Of a stretch of 64,000 nucleotides of DNA, positions 50,122 through 58,804 are shown piece after piece. Location of the stretch: positions 62,001 to 126,000 of the forward strand of contig NZ_JAAXPS010000003.1 of assembly GCF_012396555.1 (NCBI RefSeq), in the 5' to 3' direction. Origin of the DNA: Facklamia miroungae. Lineage in GTDB: Bacteria; Bacillota; Bacilli; Lactobacillales; Aerococcaceae. The translations under genes were made by a program, and so were the position numbers. Under the pieces are notes generated by a model that did no database searches, had not been told where the DNA came from, and saw only the letters and a program-made list of their open reading frames with translations. The stretch's first letter is position 1. The number at the start of each line of letters is the position of its first letter.

Positions 50122-50901
50122 CTAAGAGCCGGTTGACTGATAATGATACAAGCCAAATCGCCAAACACCATAAACAGGTATAGCAAAAACTAGACTCAAA
50201 AAAGTAAATAGAGCTAATCGCCAATCATTACTCTTACCTACTAAATATAAAAAGGGATAATACTGGACCAAAGCCAGAGGGAGAATAAAGGTTAGAAACT
50301 TTAATATCTTCTTTCCATAAATAGAGAAGGGATATTGACCAAATTCACGTCCGCCATCTGTAAAAATATTCATAATCTCTAATCCTTGAATGGTAAAAAA
50401 AGAAAGGCTTGCTGAAAGAAAATATAATAAGGAAAATAACAAGCTGGCTGTTAAGATCATTATGAATAAAGTAGCAATCTTATTCCACGACCATACCATC
50501 TTGCCTCTTTCAATGACGAAAACTAGTAGTAAGGCTGCTTGGATTAAGCGTCCTATACGTGAAAACTCAAATTTTGATCCAATAACTTGGAGTAAGGGGC
50601 TTTGGGGGCGAGTGAGGACACGATCAAATTCACCATTAGCAATCATCTGAGGAAAAGAATCGAATCCCCTGGCTAGCATTTCAGCTAAGGCGGCCGCAAA
50701 AGTGAAAATTCCAGCACATAAAAGCACTTCATCTTTTGAAAACCCTTGTACGCTGTGAAATCTTTCTAACATAAAATAAATGCCTAGTACAGAGACAAAG
50801 GTTGCTAAGAATTGCCCCATAATTAATAACAACATAGAAACAGGGTATTGCCATTGAGCCTGCCAATTGAGTTTAAAATAATGACGTAAAATTTTAAACA
50901 C
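50122..50901 (-). CDS. ABC-2-type permease (COG3694-like)
   Basis: 259 residues with about six membrane segments. Sequence cues such as LAEMLARGFDSFPQMIANGE and LTRPQSPLLQVIGSKFEFSR, then FTIQGLEIMNIFTDGGREFG and PLALVQYYPFLYLVGK, are those of the second membrane protein of a widespread three-gene exporter (with COG4587 and COG4586 partners). Its substrate is not known. It lies five bases after the first permease gene and ends the operon. Confidence 0.85.
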   Translation of the reverse strand: MFKILRHYFKLNWQAQWQYPVSMLLLIMGQFLATFVSVLGIYFMLERFHSVQGFSKDEVLLCAGIFTFAAALAEMLARGFDSFPQMIANGEFDRVLTRPQSPLLQVIGSKFEFSRIGRLIQAALLLVFVIERGKMVWSWNKIATLFIMILTASLLFSLLYFLSASLSFFTIQGLEIMNIFTDGGREFGQYPFSIYGKKILKFLTFILPLALVQYYPFLYLVGKSNDWRLALFTFLSLVFAIPVYGVWRFGLYHYQSTGS

Positions 50902-50906
50902 TGCAT

Positions 50907-51692
50907 TTAACCTCCTTGAATAACGAATTTAGATAGAGCATGTTGCATCAGCCACCAACCGGCCACCAACAGAAGAATCAGCCAAAAAGCTTGAGGAATG
51001 ATAATATTCCAAGAACTAATGTCTAGAGAATAGACTCTAAGAGGAATGTTTTGCATATAGGCGAAGGGTGTCCAATGGATAAAGGTTTGTAAAGGCTGGG
51101 GTAAAAAGGGTAATGGAATGATTGCTCCGGTTAGAAATTCCCCGATCGTAGCAACAATCACTCGAATTCCCACGTCCGTTAAGAAATAAAAGACACTAAT
51201 ATAGACTAACATTAAGAAGGCAATGATTAATAAAGTAGACAGAATCATCGTCACTATAAAAAGTAGGAGGTGGTTTGGCGGCAAAAGCTTATAAGGTTCT
51301 GGCAGAAAGCTTGCTACAATTATCATTGGCAAACACCGTAATAAAGTGCGAGCAATTCGCATGGCAAGGTTAGAAATAAACCAATGGGGATAGAGACCGA
51401 GAGGACGCGTCAATTGATAGGCAACATTGCCTGAAATGATTTCTTCGAAGATAGTACGGTCATAAATCCATAAAGCAAACAAATTAAGACCGGCTTGTTG
51501 GATCCATATATAAGCGCAGACTTGTTCAAAAGTCATAGGTTGATTTTGTGCGTTGGTTTGATAAAAAGATTCGAACATTTTGATGAGAAGTAGTCCCCAA
51601 GCAAATTGGGTAAGAATACCTGCCAAAGCAGCCGTTCGATATTGTATGGCTGATTGAAATTGAATGCGAAATATTGCGCTATAAGTTTTCAT
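50907..51692 (-). CDS. ABC-2-type permease (COG4587-like)
   Basis: 261 residues, about six membrane segments. Typical cues: YRTAALAGILTQFAWGLLLI, FEQVCAYIWIQQAGLNLFAL, IISGNVAYQLTRPLGLYPHW, GEFLTGAIIPLPFLPQPLQT and HWTPFAYMQNIPLRVYSLD. It forms the channel together with the other permease. Its start overlaps the end of the ATPase gene by four bases. Confidence 0.85.
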   Translation of the reverse strand: MKTYSAIFRIQFQSAIQYRTAALAGILTQFAWGLLLIKMFESFYQTNAQNQPMTFEQVCAYIWIQQAGLNLFALWIYDRTIFEEIISGNVAYQLTRPLGLYPHWFISNLAMRIARTLLRCLPMIIVASFLPEPYKLLPPNHLLLFIVTMILSTLLIIAFLMLVYISVFYFLTDVGIRVIVATIGEFLTGAIIPLPFLPQPLQTFIHWTPFAYMQNIPLRVYSLDISSWNIIIPQAFWLILLLVAGWWLMQHALSKFVIQGG

Positions 51693-52663
51693 AATTGATA
51701 CTCCCGATAAAGCTGGATTACTAGGTGATCAAGATTAGTAGCATGAGGGCTTATAGATTGTAAATCAAGATTTTGATTTAATAAAGCAATAAATTCATTT
51801 TTGGATAGAAGATCCGAATCAAAAGATAATAAAGCTTCTGATTCAGTCGCTTGATAAATTTGAATACCCGGGTGATGAGGTAGTCTTCCTTTATTAAATT
51901 CAATGTTCCAAATCTGTTTTTGTTGATTTTTGTTCTTTAATTCCTCCAGGGAACCGTCGAGCAGTATTTTTCCTTGACCAATCAATATAATCCGTGAAGA
52001 GAGTGCTTCAATATCTTGCATGTCATGCGTGGTTAAAATAACTGTTGTCTGTTCTTCTTGATTAAGATCGATAATGAATTTTCGAACAGCTAATTTAGAA
52101 ACTGCATCTAAACCAATAGTAGGTTCATCTAGAAATAGAATGGCTGGCTGATGAATTAAAGCAGCGGCAATTTCACACCGCATTCTTTGGCCTAAACTGA
52201 GTTGTCTAACGGGAGTATCCAGTAAGTTTTCGATAGCTAAAGCATATGCTAACTTATCAATTTGTTGATGATAACGCTGTGGATCCACACGGTAAAGGTC
52301 ACGGATCAGGTCAAAAGAATTCTTAACTGGTAAATCCCACCATAGTTGAGAACGTTGTCCAAAAACGACGCCGATATTTCTAACATGGTCGATCCTGTTT
52401 TTCCAAGGCGTTAGGCCCATTATTTGGCACTCACCAGTATCTGGATGGAGGATACCTGATAGGATTTTAAGTGTGGTACTTTTACCAGCTCCGTTTGGGC
52501 CAATATAGCCTATCATTTCGCCTTTTTTAACATTAAAAGATACTTGGTCTAATGCCTGGTAGTATTCAGTCTCTCTCTTTAAATAAGATAAACCAGGCAT
52601 TGAGGAGTGTTTTTTTCGTTTGGCTATTTTAAATTGTTTTGAAATGTTTTCAACCTGAATCAT
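51689..52663 (-). CDS. ABC transporter ATP-binding protein (COG4586-like)
   Basis: 324 residues. Walker A GPNGAGKSTT, the Q-loop region VVFGQRSQLWWDLPV that marks this subgroup, signature LSLGQRMRCE, Walker B ILFLDEPTIGLD and the switch histidine in LTTHDM. A C-terminal extension of about 90 residues follows the ATPase core. It is the first gene of the three-gene exporter operon. The function in other bacteria is poorly known. Confidence 0.9.
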   Translation of the reverse strand: MIQVENISKQFKIAKRKKHSSMPGLSYLKRETEYYQALDQVSFNVKKGEMIGYIGPNGAGKSTTLKILSGILHPDTGECQIMGLTPWKNRIDHVRNIGVVFGQRSQLWWDLPVKNSFDLIRDLYRVDPQRYHQQIDKLAYALAIENLLDTPVRQLSLGQRMRCEIAAALIHQPAILFLDEPTIGLDAVSKLAVRKFIIDLNQEEQTTVILTTHDMQDIEALSSRIILIGQGKILLDGSLEELKNKNQQKQIWNIEFNKGRLPHHPGIQIYQATESEALLSFDSDLLSKNEFIALLNQNLDLQSISPHATNLDHLVIQLYREYQL

Positions 52664-52839
52664 CTAATCTCTCCTAAGTTTTTTGATTATTTGAATTATA
52701 TAGCTAGCGAACTAAAGAAGTAAAATTGAGCCTGTGAATTGTATAACAAGAAGCCTTTCAAGTCAACGAAGAGAAGGTTTTCAATCATAATCTGTTAATA
52801 AAGATGATATAATAGGTAAAAGTGGAAAGGGGTGGATCA

Positions 52840-53475
52840 ATGACTTCTGTTTCCATCGAAAAATTGTATACTTATCTTCTGCAAGAAATGGGTCCCAGTG
52901 GTTGGTGGCCGGGGGATTCTAAATTAGAAATCATTTTAGGTGCTATTCTGGTTCAAAATACCAACTGGTCGAATGTTGATAAAGCCTTAACTCAATTACA
53001 GCTGGCGACTGGGTTTGATCCGCAAAGGATTCTAAGGTTGGAAAGTAGTCAGTTAGAACAGCTGATTTATTCAGCGGGTTTTTATAAAAATAAAGCCCTA
53101 GCTATCCAAGCCGTTTTGAATTGGTTCCAAGAACACCAGTGGAAGTATAGCCATATAGTAGAAAAATACGGATCTGATTTAAGAATAGAATTACTTAAGC
53201 TTCGAGGTATCGGCCAAGAAACGGCTGATGTCTTCTTAGTCTATATTTTTGACCAAGTCGCCTTTATTTCAGATGCATACGCTCGCAAGTTGTTTTCTTA
53301 TATCGATCAAAAAGACTATAAAAGCTATCAGCAATTACATGCAGTCGTGCAAATGCCTGAATCATTCACTTATCTTCAAGCTCAAGACCTGCATGGACTG
53401 ATTGATGAATTTGGTAAAAATTATTTAAAGGATCCTGTTAGGATGGAACGGATAGCTGGAGAGGTGAAGAAATAG
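52840..53475 (+). CDS. HhH-GPD DNA glycosylase (endonuclease III-like)
   Basis: 211 residues. The helix-hairpin-helix region reads LLKLRGIGQETADVFLVYIF followed by ISDAYARKLFSYI with the catalytic aspartate. The catalytic lysine of endonuclease III (in G-x-x-K-T) is replaced here (GIGQETA), which argues for a monofunctional glycosylase, like MagIII. The C-terminus lacks the four cysteines of an iron-sulphur cluster. The start includes ILVQNTNWSNVDKALTQL, typical of this group. I use the ATG at 52840, after AAAGGGGTGG, rather than the GTG at 52822. Likely role: removal of alkylated or otherwise damaged bases. Confidence 0.85.
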   Translation: MTSVSIEKLYTYLLQEMGPSGWWPGDSKLEIILGAILVQNTNWSNVDKALTQLQLATGFDPQRILRLESSQLEQLIYSAGFYKNKALAIQAVLNWFQEHQWKYSHIVEKYGSDLRIELLKLRGIGQETADVFLVYIFDQVAFISDAYARKLFSYIDQKDYKSYQQLHAVVQMPESFTYLQAQDLHGLIDEFGKNYLKDPVRMERIAGEVKK

Positions 53476-53560
53476 TTACTGTATTTTTATGATCGATGCT
53501 AAAGCATTTTAGTCGGAGACGAAGGGCTGTTAACTTATAATTTGAAAAAGGAGTGGTTTG

Positions 53561-54040
53561 ATGAAAATTAAAAATTGGTTACTTGTAGGAGCTCCATTGG
53601 TCGGTGGAACATTTATTGGTCGTTTAACGGCCGATAATGCCAAAGCAGACTATGAAAAGTACAAACAGCCCCCATTTGCACCTCCCAAAGAGACTTTTGG
53701 CATTGTTTGGCCATTATTATATACCATGATGGGGATTGCCCGAATACTCATTGATGAAAGTAAAGAAAAAGACGAAGCCATTATTGCCTATCGAACGCAA
53801 TTAGGCCTTAATTATCTTTGGTCACTCTTATACTTTAAGTATAAATATCGCGGCACCGCTTTAATTGAAAGCTTTTGTTTATTCACAGCTGTTCTAGTCA
53901 CAGCCATTAAATTTTATCAAAAGAACACTTGGGCGGGATTACTCTTATTGCCCTATGTAATTTGGTCGGCTTTTGCTTCTTATCTTAATGGAGCTACTTG
54001 GTTCTTAAATCGAGATCAAGCGTCTTATTCCAATGAATAA
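53561..54040 (+). CDS. tspO: TspO/MBR-family membrane protein
   Basis: 159 residues, five membrane helices, the normal TspO size. Signature: YKQPPFAPPKETFGIVWPLL followed by YTMMGIAR, and LNYLWSLLYFKYKY in place of the usual N-x-x-W-x-x-x-F motif; WSAFASYLNGATWFLN near the end. TspO proteins bind porphyrins and respond to stress or light; their exact task is debated. The ATG at 53561 lies after AAAGGAG. A DNA-glycosylase gene precedes it and a pyrimidine-dimer-glycosylase-like gene follows 15 bases later. Confidence 0.9.
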   Translation: MKIKNWLLVGAPLVGGTFIGRLTADNAKADYEKYKQPPFAPPKETFGIVWPLLYTMMGIARILIDESKEKDEAIIAYRTQLGLNYLWSLLYFKYKYRGTALIESFCLFTAVLVTAIKFYQKNTWAGLLLLPYVIWSAFASYLNGATWFLNRDQASYSNE

Positions 54041-54055
54041 ATTAGGAGGAAAATA

Positions 54056-54430
54056 ATGCGATTATGGCATGAAGATTTGATTCCCTTATTACCTCGACAG
54101 CAACTCTTAGGACAACATCGAGAATGTTGTGCTCTAAGAGGAAAGGGATGGGGCAAGCCGCATTCTACTATAAACTATATTTTTAATTATCATCCCTATA
54201 AACTTTACCAATACCATGTTTTAGTAATGGAAGAAATGATAGCCAGAGGGTATCAGCCGGATAGCCTCTGGCTAGATCCCAAATACCGTGGCAAATCAGC
54301 TCCGTCTTATAAGGATTTAGAAGAACGCTCATTAGATTATCCCATTTATCCAGAACATGATGAAGCATATCTTCAAGCATGTTTACTTAATTTAAAGAAT
54401 AAGGGGATTGCTATTCAAATAAATAATTAA
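54056..54430 (+). CDS. Pyrimidine-dimer DNA glycosylase-like protein
   Basis: 124 residues. The start MRLWHEDLIPLLPRQQLLGQ, then HRECCALRGKGWGKPHSTI, matches the TIGR02328/Pyr_excise (PF03013) group, distant relatives of phage T4 endonuclease V, which cuts at UV pyrimidine dimers. The Arg near the N-terminus and the Glu in HREC correspond to T4 catalytic positions; YQYHVLVMEEMIARGYQPD fits the next helix. Activity of this bacterial group is not established to my knowledge. An AGGAGG site precedes the ATG; a terminator follows. Confidence 0.75.
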   Translation: MRLWHEDLIPLLPRQQLLGQHRECCALRGKGWGKPHSTINYIFNYHPYKLYQYHVLVMEEMIARGYQPDSLWLDPKYRGKSAPSYKDLEERSLDYPIYPEHDEAYLQACLLNLKNKGIAIQINN

Positions 54431-54439
54431 TAGGCCCTT

Positions 54440-54475
54440 CCTCAAAAGAAATTAATTTTCTTTTGAGGATTATTC
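54440..54475 (+). terminator. Terminator after the TspO operon
   Basis: A perfect 11-base-pair stem (CCTCAAAAGAA at 54440-54450 with 54458-54468) followed by ATTATTCT. Confidence 0.65.
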
Positions 54476-54552
54476 TATTTAAAGGGTTAAGACCAACTAC
54501 CCATTAGCAGAAAAATAATCTACAATAATAAAGTGAAAAAAGGAGGTTGGAT

Positions 54553-55098
54553 ATGAAAATAGCAGTTTATTGCGGTGCTTCACATGGTAATCGCACAGTT
54601 TACACACAAGCGGCAATCGCTTTTGGAGAGTGGATAGCAACAAATAACTACGAATTGATATACGGTGGAGGAAAAGTTGGATTGATGGGAGATATCGCCA
54701 ATTCAGTCCTTAGTCATGGTGGCAAAGTGACAGGTGTTATGCCTCAATTTTTATTGGATCGTGAGATAGCTCATCAGGGTTTGAGTGATTTAGTTGTTGT
54801 GGAAAGCATGGCTCAACGCAAGCAAAAAATGTTGGACTTATCAGATGTTTGTGTGGCGCTTCCAGGTGGACCCGGGACATTGGAGGAAATTGTGGAAGCC
54901 ATCTCTTGGAGTCGGGTGGGTCAAAACACGAATCCCTGTATATTCATGAATGTTAATGGTTATTACAATGGACTACAAAAAGTTTACCAACAAATGGTTG
55001 AAGAAGGATTTCTCTTAACGGAAGATTATAAGCAAATTGGTTTTCTAACCAATCCCGAGCAAATTGAAGGATTCATTAAAAACGAATCACGATTGTAA
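54553..55098 (+). CDS. LOG-family nucleoside 5'-monophosphate phosphoribohydrolase
   Basis: 181 residues. Motifs of the TIGR00730/LOG family: VYCGASHGNR, LIYGGGKVGLMGDIANSVL, MAQRKQKMLDLSDVCVALPG and the catalytic PGGPGTLEEIVEAISWSRVG. These enzymes release the base from nucleoside monophosphates such as AMP or cytokinin nucleotides; the bacterial role is probably nucleotide turnover. The ATG at 54553 lies six bases after GGAGG. It is a single gene. Confidence 0.9.
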   Translation: MKIAVYCGASHGNRTVYTQAAIAFGEWIATNNYELIYGGGKVGLMGDIANSVLSHGGKVTGVMPQFLLDREIAHQGLSDLVVVESMAQRKQKMLDLSDVCVALPGGPGTLEEIVEAISWSRVGQNTNPCIFMNVNGYYNGLQKVYQQMVEEGFLLTEDYKQIGFLTNPEQIEGFIKNESRL

Positions 55099-55182
55099 AT
55101 AAGTGAAAATCAGCCTCTAGTACAAGTCGCTTAGTAACTGATTCTGGTAGAATAGATATACTATTAAGAAAAGGAGACTAAA

Positions 55183-55800
55183 ATGAAAAACAAACACACT
55201 TTTAAATTATCTATCCTATTAATAATGGTTTTAGTTTTGACTGGCTGTCAGGCTATAAGTGAATTTGTTTCTGGCTTTAAACAAGATTTTATTGGTTTGA
55301 CTATGACCGTCCAAACTTATGATGAGCAAGCCCAGATCATTGATTCTATGACGGGAAAATCAGTTTCAATTGAACGAGATGAAGAGTTCGATTCACAAAC
55401 AGCTGAAGGCTCAACCAAAGCTGACTCACAGGTCTTAGATATTCAAATTGGTGGGCACACGATGACTCATGTAGGATCATCTTTGATTGCTGCTGAGAAG
55501 GGGTTAAATGACTTGACGATGGAGGTAGATAATCGCGTTGAACTTTATGATACGAGATCGAACCTTCCATTCATTTCGCGCTTACAGGACAATTTAGGTC
55601 AAACCTTTTTTGGTAAAAAGAAGACGATTATGGTGCGAAGCCAAAACGGAACACCTTTAGCCGTTTATTCAGGGAATAAGGTCTCCTATTTTAAAACGGA
55701 TGTGCCTAAGTCGACAGGACTCATAATAGATGGCAAGTATCTCTTTATTTACCGTTGTGATTACACGATCTATGACAATGAGTTACTCGAAAATAGTTAG
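55183..55800 (+). CDS. DUF5052-like lipoprotein
   Basis: 205 residues. A lipoprotein signal peptide ends in the lipobox LTGC (Cys22). The mature part begins SGFKQDFIGLTMTVQTYDEQ then IIDSMTGKSVSIERD, and later NLGQTFFGKKKTIMVRSQNG. This looks like the DUF5052 family of Lactobacillales lipoproteins, whose function is unknown. AAAGGAG precedes the ATG; a two-way terminator follows. Confidence 0.8.
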   Translation: MKNKHTFKLSILLIMVLVLTGCQAISEFVSGFKQDFIGLTMTVQTYDEQAQIIDSMTGKSVSIERDEEFDSQTAEGSTKADSQVLDIQIGGHTMTHVGSSLIAAEKGLNDLTMEVDNRVELYDTRSNLPFISRLQDNLGQTFFGKKKTIMVRSQNGTPLAVYSGNKVSYFKTDVPKSTGLIIDGKYLFIYRCDYTIYDNELLENS

Positions 55801-55823
55801 TTATTTAAAGCGATTTTTGAAAA

Positions 55824-55862
55824 TAAAAAAGAGGCGGACGTCAGTCACAGCCTCTTTTTAAA
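55824..55862. terminator. Bidirectional terminator
   Basis: GAGGC (55831-55835) pairs with GCCTC (55850-55854); flanking A and T runs extend the stem and allow it to serve both the lipoprotein gene and the convergent flavoprotein gene. Confidence 0.75.
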
Positions 55863-56445
55863 CTTTCCATCCTCGGGCATGTTTCATTTCTTGCCCTTGA
55901 TCATCGTATTTCTTTCTTTTGCTCGAAAGGTGCTCTATTTCGATAGCATAGACTTGAACATAATCGAAAGCTGTGTCAATGGCTTTATCAACTAGTGAAT
56001 AATGTTTAGGGACATATTTTTTGGCGATCAGACGTAAGGCCTTGCGCAACTCTTTTTCGTTAGTAACTTTGCGAATTTTACCATAGATAATGGCCGATTC
56101 AAATTCAGTAGTAAAAACAGTACGGGCTAAAGTGCCCCAAGCAGTGGGATCAGCAGCAATCGTTTCGATTTCGCTTTCGCTATATAGATTTGGAACCTGA
56201 ACCTGTCCAACAAAAGTGACACAGACAGCCATACCGTCTTCAAGTAAATCAACCTTTTTACCGGCTCTTGCACTATGAAAATAGAGGGTTTGATTGTGGC
56301 GTATCATTGACAAAGGAATTGCATAAGGATAGGGTTGATCGGGCATACTTAGTACACCGTATTGAGCTTGATCGATAACTTTTTCAGCAAAATCATTGGG
56401 CATGGCACGGTCTTGACGGCGCATGGCTTGATGGATATCAGACAT
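55858..56445 (-). CDS. NimA-like PNPOx-family flavoprotein
   Basis: 195 residues. The start MRRQDRAMPNDFAEKVIDQA, then YGVLSMPDQPYPYAIPLSM and LYFHSARAGKKVDLL, is that of the NimA/pyridoxamine-oxidase-like split-barrel family. Members bind flavin or haem, and some reduce nitroimidazoles. The C-terminus (LIAKKYVP, VYAIEIEHLSSKRK) is also typical. The substrate is unknown. It is a single minus-strand gene with AGAAAGAAGG before the ATG. Confidence 0.85.
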   Translation of the reverse strand: MSDIHQAMRRQDRAMPNDFAEKVIDQAQYGVLSMPDQPYPYAIPLSMIRHNQTLYFHSARAGKKVDLLEDGMAVCVTFVGQVQVPNLYSESEIETIAADPTAWGTLARTVFTTEFESAIIYGKIRKVTNEKELRKALRLIAKKYVPKHYSLVDKAIDTAFDYVQVYAIEIEHLSSKRKKYDDQGQEMKHARGWKV

Positions 56446-56494
56446 TTGAGACCTTCTTTCTATGGAGGTAGAGGATAAAAGCGACTTCTAAAAG

Positions 56495-56524
56495 AAAACA
56501 TCAGGGGTTTAGACCTGATGTTTT
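56495..56524 (-). terminator. Terminator of the lip operon
   Basis: AAACATCAGG and CCTGATGTTT form a perfect stem around 56496-56524. On the minus strand it lies just after lplA and is followed by TTTTCTTTTA. Confidence 0.75.
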
Positions 56525-56535
56525 CTATTGATAGC

Positions 56536-57537
56536 TTATAAGTCTTTGAATAGAGTGTCAATAATTTGTTGATTACTGATGTTGTGAATTAAATCTTGCG
56601 GATAGTTATCATTAAAATGGTCTTGCATGGTTTTTTTATTAAAGCTAATCCCTTTTACAGAATGCTCAAAATCCCTTAAATCGTGCGTGCTAAAGAAGTC
56701 TCCTTCAAAAAGGAGTGATTGAATGACACCTTTTTCCACTTTGCAGTGAAGTTTGAGGAGACCTCCGGGGAATACGGATTCATTAACTAAAGAAAACGCT
56801 GGATTACGGCCGAAGACCCACTCCCAGGACTCAAATTTTTCTTTTTTAAGTTTTTGAACGGCTAGTTCGTCTGCTTCACTAAGGTAGAAAGAGTTAGGCT
56901 GATCTCCTACTATTTGTTTAATCAAAGCTTCTTTAAAAGACAAGGCTGTCCAATCTTCTGGGCAATTGTTTTTGATATTAGTGGTTCGGTCTTTCACAGA
57001 TTTGATCCCTTTGGAAATTAATTTATGTTTAGCTGGATTGAGATAGTTTGCCATGGCTGTCAAGTCAGTCTCAAATAAAAGTGATCCATGATGCAGAATG
57101 GAATCTCCTTTAAAACATTGTGCATTGCCGGAAATCTTTTTACCATGAATCGTTAAATCATTGCGGCTATTCATTTCAGCAGGGATTTTTAAACTTTGCA
57201 ATGCCTGAATGATGGATTGCATGAAGCGTTCAAAATTAATTGCTTCATGCCGCTTGTCGCTTTGAGGACGAGGTGTGATAAAACTAAATTGCCACCCACC
57301 TCGATCGGTAAAGATGGTACCACCCCCCGTATTGCGACGAGTGATCATTACTTTGTTTTTTTCAAGCTCGGGTAAATTTAATTCAACATAAGCATTTTGA
57401 TAATTCCCCAGCATAACAGTGAATTCAGTTTGCCAGATCATGAAGAGATCTTCTTTTAACTCTTTTTGAGTCATTAAATATTCCTCTAGGGCAAAATAGT
57501 AGTTAGCATCGAGTGAATCAGTAGCTAAATATAACAT
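56536..57537 (-). CDS. lplA: Lipoate-protein ligase A
   Basis: 333 residues, full length with both the ligase domain and the C-terminal lipoate-ligase domain. Motifs: TRRNTGGGTIFTDRGGWQFS (the lipoyl-AMP loop RR-x-(S/T)GGG), NDLTIHGKKISGNAQ with the catalytic lysine, and HHGSLLFETDLTAMANYL. It activates lipoate (or octanoate) with ATP and attaches it to lipoyl domains. It lies seven bases after lipA and three genes share one promoter. Confidence 0.9.
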   Translation of the reverse strand: MLYLATDSLDANYYFALEEYLMTQKELKEDLFMIWQTEFTVMLGNYQNAYVELNLPELEKNKVMITRRNTGGGTIFTDRGGWQFSFITPRPQSDKRHEAINFERFMQSIIQALQSLKIPAEMNSRNDLTIHGKKISGNAQCFKGDSILHHGSLLFETDLTAMANYLNPAKHKLISKGIKSVKDRTTNIKNNCPEDWTALSFKEALIKQIVGDQPNSFYLSEADELAVQKLKKEKFESWEWVFGRNPAFSLVNESVFPGGLLKLHCKVEKGVIQSLLFEGDFFSTHDLRDFEHSVKGISFNKKTMQDHFNDNYPQDLIHNISNQQIIDTLFKDL

Positions 57538-57544
57538 GCGATCT

Positions 57545-58471
57545 TTAAGCTTTCTCTTGGGCTATTTGAGCAATCAAGCTGTTTTCGGCGTCAAAATGCT
57601 TGTTCACCCCAACTGCATCTAGGGATTCATGGGCTTTATAAGAACTTCTAACTTGTGGGCCAGAAGCGACAAATTTGAAACCTTTTTTCATTCCCATTTT
57701 ATTGTATCTACCAAATTGTTCAAGCGAAATATATTCTTCTAGTTTGTAATGCTTAGGGGAAGGCTGAAGGTATTGTCCAATTGTAAAGAAATCTACGCCT
57801 ACCGCTAAACTATCATCCATAGCGTGAGCAACCTCTTCTTCAGTTTCACCTAAGCCTAGCATTATCCCTGTCTTTGTATAGATATGGGGTGCTTGTTTTT
57901 TAATATATTTTAAAACGTCAAGAGAACGTTCATAGGTAGCGCGGTGACGAATTCTTGGAGATAAACGCTCTACCGTTTCGATATTATGATTAATAATTTC
58001 AGGATTTGCTTCAATAACAAGGTCAAGACTTTCTTTGTTACCTAGGAAATCTGGTATAAGCACCTCGATCGTTGTGTCTGGGCATTTTTCTTTAACAGCA
58101 CGAATTGTGCGAGCAAATTGTTCAGCTCCACCATCTTCTAAATCATCACGTGCCACACTGGTCACTACCACATGGCGAAGCCCCAGTGTTTTACAAGCAT
58201 CGGCTAAGTTTTCAGGCTCCTTGTCATTCACTTCTTCCATATTGCCTGTCAGAATATCACAAAAACGACAAGCTCTTGAGCAATGGCTACCAAGGATCAT
58301 GAAGGTGGCTGTACCATTTTTGTAGCACTCACCTAGGTTAGGACAGGTTGCTTCAGCACAAACAGTATTCAGCTGTAAACTAGAAAGTAAGTGGTTAACT
58401 TGATCGACGGATTCATTGTCAAAGCGGATACGTGGTTTTACTTGGGTAGATGAAGAGGCGTTAATTTTCAT
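57545..58471 (-). CDS. lipA: Lipoyl synthase
   Basis: 308 residues. A radical-SAM enzyme that inserts two sulphurs into protein-bound octanoate. The auxiliary cluster motif CAEATCPNLGEC and the radical-SAM motif CSRACRFC are intact, as are VVVTSVARDDLEDGGAEQFA, TKTGIMLGLGETEEEV and the C-terminal RSSYKAHE. It starts one base after the stop codon of the lipoyl-domain gene, a tight coupling. Confidence 0.95.
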   Translation of the reverse strand: MKINASSSTQVKPRIRFDNESVDQVNHLLSSLQLNTVCAEATCPNLGECYKNGTATFMILGSHCSRACRFCDILTGNMEEVNDKEPENLADACKTLGLRHVVVTSVARDDLEDGGAEQFARTIRAVKEKCPDTTIEVLIPDFLGNKESLDLVIEANPEIINHNIETVERLSPRIRHRATYERSLDVLKYIKKQAPHIYTKTGIMLGLGETEEEVAHAMDDSLAVGVDFFTIGQYLQPSPKHYKLEEYISLEQFGRYNKMGMKKGFKFVASGPQVRSSYKAHESLDAVGVNKHFDAENSLIAQIAQEKA

Positions 58472-58720
58472 TTAAACTTCCTCACTTTCTTCGATTGTAG
58501 CAATTAAATCGCCAGCATTAACTTCGTCACCTAGCTCGCGATGAACAGCTATAATCTTTCCTGTAAAAGGCGATTCAATCTCGTGAACAGCTTTATCTGT
58601 TTCCACAGAATACAATACTTCACCTTTTTGAATAGTCTGACCAATTTCAGTCGTCCACTCAATTATAACCCCTGACAATACTTTTGAACTTAATTTTGGA
58701 AATACGATTTCTTTTTTCAA
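58472..58720 (-). CDS. Free-standing lipoyl-domain protein
   Basis: About 82 residues, a single biotinyl/lipoyl domain: EIVFPKLSSKVLSGVIIEW, then VLYSVETDKAVHEIESPFTG with the acceptor lysine in ETDKA, and ELGDEVNAGDLIATIEE. I start it at the TTG at 58720, seven bases after GGAGG; the ATG at 58786 would overlap the promoter. E2-type lipoyl domains have this DKA motif, but no catalytic or subunit-binding domain follows. As first gene of the lplA-lipA operon it is likely the protein on which lipoate is built, or a carrier passing it on, as GcvH does elsewhere. That role is inferred. Confidence 0.85.
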   Translation of the reverse strand: MKKEIVFPKLSSKVLSGVIIEWTTEIGQTIQKGEVLYSVETDKAVHEIESPFTGKIIAVHRELGDEVNAGDLIATIEESEEV

Positions 58721-58750
58721 AATGAATCCTCCAATCATTAATTTAAAGTT

Positions 58751-58764
58751 ATTTCCTAGGAAAT
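58751..58764 (-). promoter_or_regulatory. Palindrome in the lip operon leader
   Basis: ATTTCCTAGGAAAT is a perfect 14-base palindrome lying about 12 bases downstream of the -10 box, where a bound repressor would block transcription. The regulator is unknown. Confidence 0.45.
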
Positions 58765-58775
58765 CTCTATGCTCC

Positions 58776-58804
58776 ATTGTAGACATTTAATTAAGAATGT
58801 TCAA
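58776..58804 (-). promoter_or_regulatory. Promoter of the lip operon
   Basis: On the minus strand TTGAAC (58799-58804) and TACAAT (58776-58781) are 17 bases apart. This placement supports the internal TTG start of the lipoyl-domain gene. Confidence 0.65.

Noticed and set aside
49916-50224. 102-residue hydrophobic frame on the minus strand
   Set aside because: It starts inside the permease gene in another frame, lacks a ribosome binding site, and runs into AT-rich intergenic DNA. I treat it as chance; the 49881-50121 stretch holds no supported gene.
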